The notes under the pieces are model-generated. The model did no database searches. It was not told where the DNA came from and was given only the letters and a program-made list of their open reading frames with translations. Of a stretch of DNA of 5,410 nucleotides, positions 1 through 4,990 are shown in pieces. Numbering within the stretch: position 1 is the stretch's first letter; each line of letters starts with the position of its first letter. Source of the DNA: Acidobacteriota bacterium (GTDB lineage Bacteria; Acidobacteriota; UBA6911; RPQK01; JADFOI01). The DNA lies in assembly GCA_022545645.1 (NCBI GenBank), contig JACZQQ010000184.1:1-5410 (forward strand). Direction: 5' to 3'. A program made the translations under genes and the position numbers.

Positions 1-125
1 CTGTTTTTGGCCGGAGAAAGAAGAGTGAATTCTGTTTCCCAGTAACGCAAGACATGGGGTTGGATGGAGCACAGCTTGCACACATCGCCGATTTTATAGA
101 AGAGCTTCTTACGGATCACCGCCAT
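1..125 (-). CDS. MerR-family transcriptional regulator, N-terminal part (cut by window edge)
   Basis: Reading the minus strand from an ATG at 125-123 gives 41 codons that stay open to the left edge, so only the start of the gene is present. The peptide shows the MerR winged-helix DNA-binding signature: FYKIGDVCKLCSIQPHVLRYWE at residues 9-30 is split as the helix-turn-helix (YKIGDVCKL, then SIQPHVLRYWE). The PHVLRYWE form, rather than the TLRYYE of metal/drug sensors, is typical of the MerR-type regulator that sits directly downstream of ihfA in many Proteobacteria and other Gram-negatives. It starts 9 nt after the ihfA stop on the same strand, so the two are probably co-transcribed. No strong Shine-Dalgarno sequence is visible, so translation may be coupled to ihfA. 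Effector and targets are unknown; the C-terminal half lies outside the window. A GTG two codons in is an alternative start. Confidence 0.82.
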   Translation of the reverse strand, partial: MAVIRKKLFYKIGDVCKLCSIQPHVLRYWETEFTLLSPAKN

Positions 126-134
126 CAGAAGAAA

Positions 135-401
135 TCAAAAACTCAGAAGTCGCGACGGCCGGAAGGTGACGTATCGACTCGATGGCAACTTCATGCGTTC
201 CCCGGTTTGGGGATTCCGACCAAGCCGTCCCTTGCGCTGGACGACGTTGAGAGTCCCAAAGCCAGACAACTTCACGTTTTCGCCACTCACCAGACTTTTC
301 TTGACGCATCCTAGAATCAATTCCACCAAATCCTTAGCCTCTGCGAAAGAAATTCCTCCGTGCCTCTGGTAAACAATTTGAGCAAGGTCTGCTTTTATCA
401 C
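135..401 (-). CDS. ihfA: Integration host factor alpha / HU-family DNA-binding protein
   Basis: The 88-residue product is a complete HU/IHF-fold protein, a dimeric nucleoid protein that bends DNA through the minor groove. Family features in order are the N-terminal helices (KADLAQIV, then EAKDLVELIL at 21-30), the turn VKLSGFGTL at 43-51, and the beta-arm signature GRNPQTGE at 61-68 whose proline intercalates at DNA kinks. The C-terminal VTFRPS at 78-83 precedes a very short tail. The FRP tail motif and the downstream MerR gene favour IHF-alpha over HU, but 88 residues is shorter than the roughly 95-100 of typical IHF-alpha, so the subunit label is less certain than the family. The start is a GTG at 401-399: an in-frame TAG lies two codons upstream, and an AGGGA (412-408) sits 6 nt before it. 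Transcription probably starts from the promoter at 452-480. Confidence 0.9.
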   Translation of the reverse strand: MIKADLAQIVYQRHGGISFAEAKDLVELILGCVKKSLVSGENVKLSGFGTLNVVQRKGRLGRNPQTGERMKLPSSRYVTFRPSRLLSF

Positions 402-451
402 AATCTATCCCTGGAGACTGGATCGATCTTGGGATGCGCTACGCGTTTCTC

Positions 452-480
452 ATCATAGGCAGACGCAAAAAGAGTGTCAA
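452..480 (-). promoter_or_regulatory. Sigma-70 type promoter for ihfA-merR
   Basis: On the minus strand TTGACA (480-475, six of six to the -35 consensus) is followed by a 17-nt spacer and TATGAT (457-452, five of six to TATAAT). A start near 445 would give a leader of roughly 45 nt before the ihfA GTG. The -35 box overlaps the outer end of the large inverted repeat (479-507) by two bases. Confidence 0.8.
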
Positions 481-555
481 GAGAGAAGATAGGAGGTAAA
501 AGAGTTTGGGGACAGTCCCAAAACTCAAACTCTTTTACCTCCTATCTTCTCTCTT
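479..555. repeat. Perfect 29-bp inverted repeat with GGGGACAGTCCC loop (REP/BIME-like)
   Basis: Bases 479-507 are the exact reverse complement of 527-555, with a 19-nt loop. The loop contains GGGAC (509-513) and GTCCC (515-519), themselves complementary. The arms are purine-rich on one side (AGAGAGAAGATAGGAGG) and pyrimidine-rich on the other. The palindrome lies between two divergent genes, where a terminator has no purpose, and no T-run follows either side. Known biology: palindromic repeats with a GGGGACAG core recur in genomes that carry REP-associated tyrosine transposases (RAYT, Y1/IS200-like); that link is from memory and was not searched. It could instead be a MITE remnant. No obvious target duplication flanks it. 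Confidence 0.75.
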
Positions 556-582
556 CTGGATTCGCTATTCTGATGCACTCTG

Positions 583-1770
583 ATGCGGGACTTTGTAGTT
601 CTCTTCTCTGTTTATCTCTCTATGGGACCCTTGCTGGGCGGGCAGGAGCTCAGTGGGTTGGACCGGCGCGTACGAGAGGGCCAGGATGCCCTCTACCGTC
701 TGGACTACGCCCAAGCCGAGAACATCTTCAAGCAGCTCATCGAAGAAAACCCGGACAGCCCGGTGGGATATGGAATGTTATCCATTGCCACCTGGAATCA
801 GCTTCGGTTTGCCGCCTCCAATCTGGCCCTGGACAATTATGGGACCCCGACTCCCTTTACCAAGAACCGGACTTACAAGAACGTCAATCAGGAAACCCGA
901 CGCTTCCACGAGGCCAACGACAACCTTTTGGCTCTGTGCGACAAGCTTCTGGAAAACAACCCCCAGGATGCTTTGGCACTCTATTTCGAGGGTCTTGCCT
1001 ATGAGAACTTGGCGGCCGAGGCCATTGTCATTACCAAAAGCAGGAGGACTGCCTTCAATTACGGCAGAAAGGCCAATAGTGTCCACAAGAAGGTTTTGGA
1101 GCTCGACCCCCATCTTATCGATGCTCAGGTCAGCGTCGCCGGCAATGAATTTGCCAAAGCCACCCTTCCCTGGAGTATCAAATGGTTGGCCTTTTTGGTG
1201 GGAATTCGGGGAGACAAGGAGCAAGCCTTCGAAAGGCTCGAGCGGGTCGCCCAGAAAGGAAAGTATCGACAGCTCGATGCTCAAGTGCTTCTGGCCGTGC
1301 TCCATTCCTGGAAAGGCGATCCCCTCAAGCCCGTTGCCATCTTCCAGGATCTGAGAGAGAAGTATCCTCAGAACTTCCTTTTTGATATCAACCTGGCAGC
1401 CATCCATCAGTTCAATCTGAACGATGCCGAATCCGCGCTCGGCATCTATCAGCAATTGCTCAAGACCCTCCCCAGTAAAACTGCAGGTCTTCTTGCCGGA
1501 GAAGTCTACCTGCGAATCGGACTGGCTTATCTCCAGCTGGGTCAACACAGCCTGGCCCTTCAAGCCTTTACCCGAGTCCTGGAGGAGCCCACAGGGGAAA
1601 TGGAAACCGGCCCCCTGGCCTATTTCCACATGGCCCAAATTCACGAGCAGAGGGGAGACAGGGATCAAGCCATCGAGTACTACCAGCAGGTACTTGAGGA
1701 CTCCGTTCCCCAGAACACGCTGAAGGAAACGCTCAAGGAAGCCCGGCGCAGATTGAACCGCCTCAAGTAG
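583..1770 (+). CDS. Tetratricopeptide-repeat protein, probably exported
   Basis: The product has 395 residues and I do not recognise a specific function. TPR helices are clear: residues 27-59 (REGQDALYRLDYAQAENIF, then NPDS), about 108-142, a C-terminal block at 247-296, and 306-375 (YLRIGLAYLQLGQHSLALQ, then YFHMAQIHEQRGDRDQAIEY). Such repeats form a superhelix for protein-protein contacts. A central hydrophobic stretch LPWSIKWLAFLVGIRGD (195-211) interrupts the repeats; the arrangement distantly recalls TTC39/Iml2-like TPR proteins. The first 20 residues are hydrophobic and could be a weak signal peptide, though with only one basic residue. ATG 583 is the first in-frame start after a TGA at 571-573; no SD precedes it. 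TATTCT at 566-571 could be a -10 box giving a nearly leaderless mRNA, but no -35 is visible. The gene is monocistronic and bracketed by palindromes. Confidence 0.85.
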   Translation: MRDFVVLFSVYLSMGPLLGGQELSGLDRRVREGQDALYRLDYAQAENIFKQLIEENPDSPVGYGMLSIATWNQLRFAASNLALDNYGTPTPFTKNRTYKNVNQETRRFHEANDNLLALCDKLLENNPQDALALYFEGLAYENLAAEAIVITKSRRTAFNYGRKANSVHKKVLELDPHLIDAQVSVAGNEFAKATLPWSIKWLAFLVGIRGDKEQAFERLERVAQKGKYRQLDAQVLLAVLHSWKGDPLKPVAIFQDLREKYPQNFLFDINLAAIHQFNLNDAESALGIYQQLLKTLPSKTAGLLAGEVYLRIGLAYLQLGQHSLALQAFTRVLEEPTGEMETGPLAYFHMAQIHEQRGDRDQAIEYYQQVLEDSVPQNTLKETLKEARRRLNRLK

Positions 1771-1849
1771 AGAATTCGGTGCCAGCCCCAAGAATTCTCC
1801 AGGAATACCAGGACTTTACTGAAGAATTCTGGGCCTGTCCCCGAATTCC
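1771..1849. repeat. Imperfect palindrome with four GAATTC sites (degenerate REP/BIME-like)
   Basis: It starts on the base after the TPR stop codon. The left arm (1771-1800) and the reverse complement of the right arm (1821-1849) agree at 24 of 30 aligned positions, with one gap, around a 20-nt loop. GAATTC occurs at 1772, 1792, 1824 and 1843, twice per arm. CTGTCCCC at 1835-1842 is GGGGACAG on the minus strand, the same 8-mer found in the loop of the 479-555 repeat. It could fold in the TPR mRNA 3' end and act as a weak terminator or a barrier to exonucleases, but no T-run follows. Its origin as a decayed mobile palindrome is an inference. Confidence 0.6.
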
Positions 1850-1895
1850 CCGAACCGAAGCGCGAACGCACGAAATCACCATAGACTTGACAACC

Positions 1896-2084
1896 TGGTT
1901 TCGCTTCTCTAAGGTGCCCCTGACATTTTATTAACTCGTCATGGTTGGATGAGCGGGAAGATCGGTGAAAATCCGACGCTGCCCTCGCAACTGTAAGCAG
2001 GAAGAAAATCCACAAGGATGCCACTGTCCGCCCCCCGCGGATGGGAAGGCGTGAGATTTCCCTGCCAGCCAGGAGACCGATCCA
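1896..2084 (+). promoter_or_regulatory. Cobalamin (adenosylcobalamin-class) riboswitch aptamer
   Basis: All the usual conserved blocks appear in order: GGTGCC (1913-1918), GGGAAG (1955-1960), the CGGTGAAAATCCG hairpin (1963-1975), and GCAACTGTAAGC (1987-1998). GCCACTG (2020-2026), a TCCGC/GCGGA stem (2027-2031 with 2037-2041), TGGGAAGGCG (2042-2051) and the B12 box AGCCAGGAGACCG (2067-2079) follow. This matches the large class-I architecture. The outer limits are approximate because the P1 pairing is not obvious by eye. Ligand binding would normally lower expression of B12 uptake genes, which is exactly what lies downstream. No convincing promoter is seen immediately upstream. Confidence 0.96.
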
Positions 2085-2090
2085 ATCGTG

Positions 2091-2125
2091 ACCTCTCAAT
2101 ACTTCCGATGGGGAAGTTAGGAGGT
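2091..2125 (+). promoter_or_regulatory. Expression-platform hairpin sequestering the leader-ORF Shine-Dalgarno
   Basis: Twelve bases after the B12 box, ACCTCT (2091-2096) can pair with GGAGGT (2120-2125, one wobble), and ACTTCC (2101-2106) pairs perfectly with GGAAGT (2112-2117). The terminal loop is GATGG and a small internal loop separates the stems. The lower stem covers most of AGGAGGT (2119-2125), the ribosome binding site of the small ORF at 2129. There is no T-run, so the switch most likely acts on translation rather than by intrinsic termination. The pairing is seen directly; its ligand dependence is inferred. Confidence 0.65.
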
Positions 2126-2128
2126 ACC

Positions 2129-2263
2129 ATGCATTACACCCTTTCCACTTTTTCTACCCTCTTTTCTGCGGGTCGCTCCAACCAGGATAGCGGATCCAGT
2201 TGCGAAGTCTTACTGAAGTTAAGACGTCCGCTCCATGGACTGTGGGGACATTCTCGAGACTGA
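2129..2263 (+). CDS. Small leader ORF (44 aa) downstream of the cobalamin riboswitch
   Basis: An ATG at 2129 follows the near-perfect SD AGGAGGT (2119-2125) at 3 nt and opens 44 codons ending with TGA at 2261-2263. The peptide starts MHYTLSTFSTLFSAGRSNQD, is serine/threonine-rich at the N-terminus, and basic further on (KLRRP near 30-34). I recognise no family, and it has no convincing signal peptide or membrane segment. An in-frame ATG at 2108 lies inside the sequestering hairpin and lacks an SD. The SD is stronger than that of btuB and is the element masked by the hairpin, which argues that translation of this ORF matters. It may be a leader whose translation protects or couples the downstream mRNA, rather than a functional protein. 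It is not in frame with btuB. Confidence 0.5.
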   Translation: MHYTLSTFSTLFSAGRSNQDSGSSCEVLLKLRRPLHGLWGHSRD

Positions 2264-2361
2264 TCGGGAACAACCCAACCACTGAATTCATTCTGGTTCC
2301 GAACATTTTCGTCCGCACCGCTCTGTCCTGGACTTCTCTGTCTTCATGAAGATTCCAGGAA

Positions 2362-2378
2362 GGTCAGGAGACCTGACC
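2362..2378 (+). promoter_or_regulatory. Perfect hairpin upstream of the btuB ribosome binding site
   Basis: GGTCAGG (2362-2368) and CCTGACC (2372-2378) form a 7-bp stem with an AGA loop, 22 nt before the btuB SD (AGGAG, 2401-2405). No T-run follows, so it is not a standard terminator. It contains CAGGAGACC, identical to part of the B12 box. The rest of the 2264-2411 gap holds no gene I can support apart from a 20-codon ORF without an SD (2346-2408). Confidence 0.5.
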
Positions 2379-2411
2379 GGGTCGGGCGAGGCAACAAAAA
2401 AGGAGTAACCC

Positions 2412-4388
2412 ATGAAGATTAGACTTAGTCGGTTTCTTACCCTCATCTTAATACTCACATCGACAGCTGTGACCAGCGCCCAAACTACTTCCCAGACCGA
2501 AGAGCGCGAGCAAGATTCGACTTCACCGCCCGCGAAACAAGGTTCTGGAGAAAAGCTTCCCTCCATTCATCATGAAGTCACGGTGACGGCCACACGCACC
2601 CCCACCGATCTCCGGGAGATCGGCCAGACTCTTACCCTCATCACGGCCGAAGACATTGAAGCTCAAGGCGCCCGAGATGTCCTCCAGGTCTTGGAAACCG
2701 TGCCTGGATTCAACGTCGTGCGTGCAGGCTCCTTCGGAGCAACGACCTCGGTCTTTGTGCGAGGAGGGGAGAGCGATTTCAATCTGGTTCTCATTGACGG
2801 AGTACAGGTAAACCAACCGGGTGGAACCTTCGATTTCGCCGACCTGACCACCACCAACATTGAGCGAATCGAAATCGTTCGGGGTCCTTCCTCTGTGCTC
2901 TATGGTGCAGATGCGATGACCTCTACCATCCATATCATCACCCGCAAAGGAGAGGGAAAGCCTTCAGGCAACCTCCTGTTCGAAGGAGGCACCTTCGACA
3001 CCTACCTCTTGCGGGGAGGCCTCCAGGGTGAGGCCAAGAAACTCCACTACTCGCTGGGCGGTCATTACTCCCAATCGGATGGCCTGCATGAGCTCAACAA
3101 CCAGTACGACAAGTTCGAACTCTCAGCCAACACCACCTTTCAACTGAACGACTCCTCCTCCATCGGGGCCAATGTTCGCTACCTGGACAGTGAATATCAC
3201 CTTCCCAACGATGACTCGGGGGCGGTCGTTGACCCCAACGACTTTCGAACCACCCAAGAAACTATTTTTTCAACCTTCTACGAAAATCTGTTGACGAGCC
3301 GTTACAGCACCAAGGTTCTGTATGGCTACCAGAGGAGAGTCGGCCGGAACTTTACGCTAGCAGACGGAACTGGCGATTTCTCCGACTTCACATTTGAAAG
3401 CACCGAGAACAGACATTACCTGGATTGGCAAAACAGCTTTCAGCTGGACGCCCGCAATCTGATCACGGCTGGAGTTTCTTATAAAAGGGAAGAATCAGAA
3501 ACGAGCAACCTGAATCGGCGCAGTGTGGGCGTCTACCTTCAGGAACAGTTTTCCCGGGCCGACCGGTTTTTCCTGACCGTTGGGGGCCGCTATGACAACA
3601 ATAACCGCTTTAAGAGTTTCGCCACCGGCAGTGTCTCGGTGGCTTATCTGATCGATGACGAGTTCAAGCTTCGTGCCAGCTTGGGGAACGGCTTTCGGGG
3701 CCCCAATTTCATCGAAATTGGGGGGTTTCCCTCCTTCGGCATTGTGGGGAATGAAGACTTGAACCCCGAGAGGAACTTCGCCACCGATTTCGGCCTGGAC
3801 TATTTCTCCAGAAACCTCCGGGCAGGAGTATCGGGAACGGTTTTCTTCAACCGATTCAGCGATCTCATCGAGTTCACTTTCTCGGTGCCGCCGGGAACTC
3901 CAAACTACCTGAATTTGGAAAAGGCGAAGAGCCAGGGACTGGAACTGGAAGGTTTCCTATCGCCTACAGGAGAGCTCCGCCTGGGCGGCCGATATACCTT
4001 CACCCACACCGAAGTAACGGACGCGGGCTCCGTGCCGGGCGGAAGCTTCGAGGAGGGTGAGCAACTCCTGCGACGCCCCCGCCACATGGGAGGAATCTAT
4101 ACGGAGTTTCGGAAAGGCCGATATAAACTCCGGATCGATTTCAAGTACAAGGGCGAGCGGGATGACTTTCAATTCTTCCCCGACTTTTCAAGCACCCGGG
4201 TGGTCTTGCCCGGCTATTGGAAGGTGGACTTCAGCGTGATCGTACCCATTGTCCAACTCTCGGACTCAGGAAGCGACCTCGCGGTGGTGTTCCGCGGTGA
4301 AAACATTTTCAACAAGCAGTACACGGAAATTGCCGGATTTGAGTCGCCGGGAAGAAGCCTATTGGCCGGTCTTGAAGTGACGTTCTAA
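2412..4388 (+). CDS. btuB: TonB-dependent outer-membrane receptor, BtuB-like (cobalamin uptake)
   Basis: The 658-residue product is a full-length TonB-dependent transporter, moving corrinoid across the outer membrane with energy from TonB-ExbBD. A signal peptide (MKIRLSRF, hydrophobic core 9-20, then TSAQT) is followed by a low-complexity linker and a TonB box, EVTVTATR (55-62), close to the TLVVTANR style of BtuB. The plug domain (about 66-180) carries VFVRGG (114-119), LVLIDGVQVN (125-134) and ERIEIVRGPSSVLYGADAM (151-169). The rest is a beta-barrel with amphipathic strands and a C-terminal LLAGLEVTF ending in the phenylalanine expected for BAM recognition. STIHIITRKG (171-180) replaces the more usual GVINIITR. 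Length fits BtuB (about 600-650). Substrate assignment rests mainly on the riboswitch. The start ATG has SD AGGAG (2401-2405) at 6 nt. The next gene begins 14 nt after its stop. Confidence 0.92.
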   Translation: MKIRLSRFLTLILILTSTAVTSAQTTSQTEEREQDSTSPPAKQGSGEKLPSIHHEVTVTATRTPTDLREIGQTLTLITAEDIEAQGARDVLQVLETVPGFNVVRAGSFGATTSVFVRGGESDFNLVLIDGVQVNQPGGTFDFADLTTTNIERIEIVRGPSSVLYGADAMTSTIHIITRKGEGKPSGNLLFEGGTFDTYLLRGGLQGEAKKLHYSLGGHYSQSDGLHELNNQYDKFELSANTTFQLNDSSSIGANVRYLDSEYHLPNDDSGAVVDPNDFRTTQETIFSTFYENLLTSRYSTKVLYGYQRRVGRNFTLADGTGDFSDFTFESTENRHYLDWQNSFQLDARNLITAGVSYKREESETSNLNRRSVGVYLQEQFSRADRFFLTVGGRYDNNNRFKSFATGSVSVAYLIDDEFKLRASLGNGFRGPNFIEIGGFPSFGIVGNEDLNPERNFATDFGLDYFSRNLRAGVSGTVFFNRFSDLIEFTFSVPPGTPNYLNLEKAKSQGLELEGFLSPTGELRLGGRYTFTHTEVTDAGSVPGGSFEEGEQLLRRPRHMGGIYTEFRKGRYKLRIDFKYKGERDDFQFFPDFSSTRVVLPGYWKVDFSVIVPIVQLSDSGSDLAVVFRGENIFNKQYTEIAGFESPGRSLLAGLEVTF

Positions 4389-4402
4389 CAGAAAGGAGAT
4401 CC

Positions 4403-4990
4403 ATGATGAAAAGAAAAGAGATCCATAGTCCAAGGAGGCACAGCCGACCGCTGGCTCTGGCTTTGACACTGGTGGGTGGGCTGCTTCGGTTGCTTCCCCA
4501 TCTACCTAACCTGGTCCCAGTGGGCGGGTTGAGCCTCTTTGCGGGCGCTCGCCTGCGGGGCTGGCAAGCCTATGCGATACCCGTGATCATTATTCTGGTG
4601 ACCGATCCCATCATGGGAATCATCTTCGGCTATCCTGCCTATACCCTGGTCACACCCTTTGTCTGTGGCAGCTTTTTGATCTATGTTTGGATCGGCTGCC
4701 ATCTGCGAACAACCGAGAATCCCTGGCGAATTGGAGGGGCTGCCTTGCTGGGGAGTGGGCAGTTTTTCCTGATCACTAATTTCGGAATGTGGCTGTCGGG
4801 AATCTCCATTTACCCGCTCACTGCATCCGGGCTCATGGCCTGCTATCTTGGGGGGATTCCCTACTTGGGCCGCACCCTTTTGAGCGATCTTGCCTACAGC
4901 GGTTTACTGTTTGGCCTGCATGCCTGGATTGCCCGTGTGGCTGTTCCCCAGGAGCGGGTGAGAGAGAATGCGGAGGTGGTACTCTCGTGA
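4403..4990 (+). CDS. DUF6580-like integral membrane protein, candidate B12 transport component
   Basis: The 195-residue protein has a basic N-terminus and about five or six hydrophobic segments (roughly 16-34, 36-50, 55-78, 81-99, 110-130, 155-180). PNLVPVGGLSLFAGA (35-49), LVTDPIMG (65-72), FLITNFGMW (122-130) and YPLTASGLMACYLGGIPYLG (137-156) match my recollection of DUF6580, a family of putative transport proteins often near btuB. Size and topology resemble S-components of ECF vitamin transporters, but no ECF motif or ATPase gene is seen. It is 14 nt downstream of btuB with SD AAAGGAG (4392-4398) and shares the riboswitch-controlled operon. An ATG at 4406 is an alternative start with better SD spacing. 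Function is an inference from context; no transport activity is shown by sequence. Confidence 0.85.
   Translation: MMKRKEIHSPRRHSRPLALALTLVGGLLRLLPHLPNLVPVGGLSLFAGARLRGWQAYAIPVIIILVTDPIMGIIFGYPAYTLVTPFVCGSFLIYVWIGCHLRTTENPWRIGGAALLGSGQFFLITNFGMWLSGISIYPLTASGLMACYLGGIPYLGRTLLSDLAYSGLLFGLHAWIARVAVPQERVRENAEVVLS

Noticed and set aside
54..314. 86-codon plus-strand open frame across the merR and ihfA region
   Set aside because: It is antisense to two recognisable genes (MerR helix-turn-helix and IHF) and encodes no known motif.
479..555. Large inverted repeat as an intrinsic terminator
   Set aside because: It lies between divergent genes, so neither transcript needs termination there, and no T-run follows either arm.
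778..1791. 337-codon open frame on the minus strand antisense to the TPR gene
   Set aside because: The plus-strand frame shows clear TPR repeats. The antisense frame is an open shadow caused by codon composition, and its start lies in the palindrome after the TPR stop.
1887..1915. TTGACA at 1887-1892 as a -35 box for the B12 operon
   Set aside because: With 17-nt spacing the -10 would be TAAGGT (three of six), and transcription would start inside the aptamer after GGTGCC, destroying the riboswitch 5' side.
2018..2128. Upstream extension of the leader ORF to ATG 2018 or 2108
   Set aside because: ATG 2018 lies inside the riboswitch core and its codons overlap conserved aptamer blocks; neither start has an SD, whereas ATG 2129 has AGGAGGT.
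2244..2290. GGGGACA (2244-2250) with a nearby GAATTC as a third REP-like copy
   Set aside because: No inverted arms surround it, and the match is only 7 nt, inside the leader ORF; likely chance.
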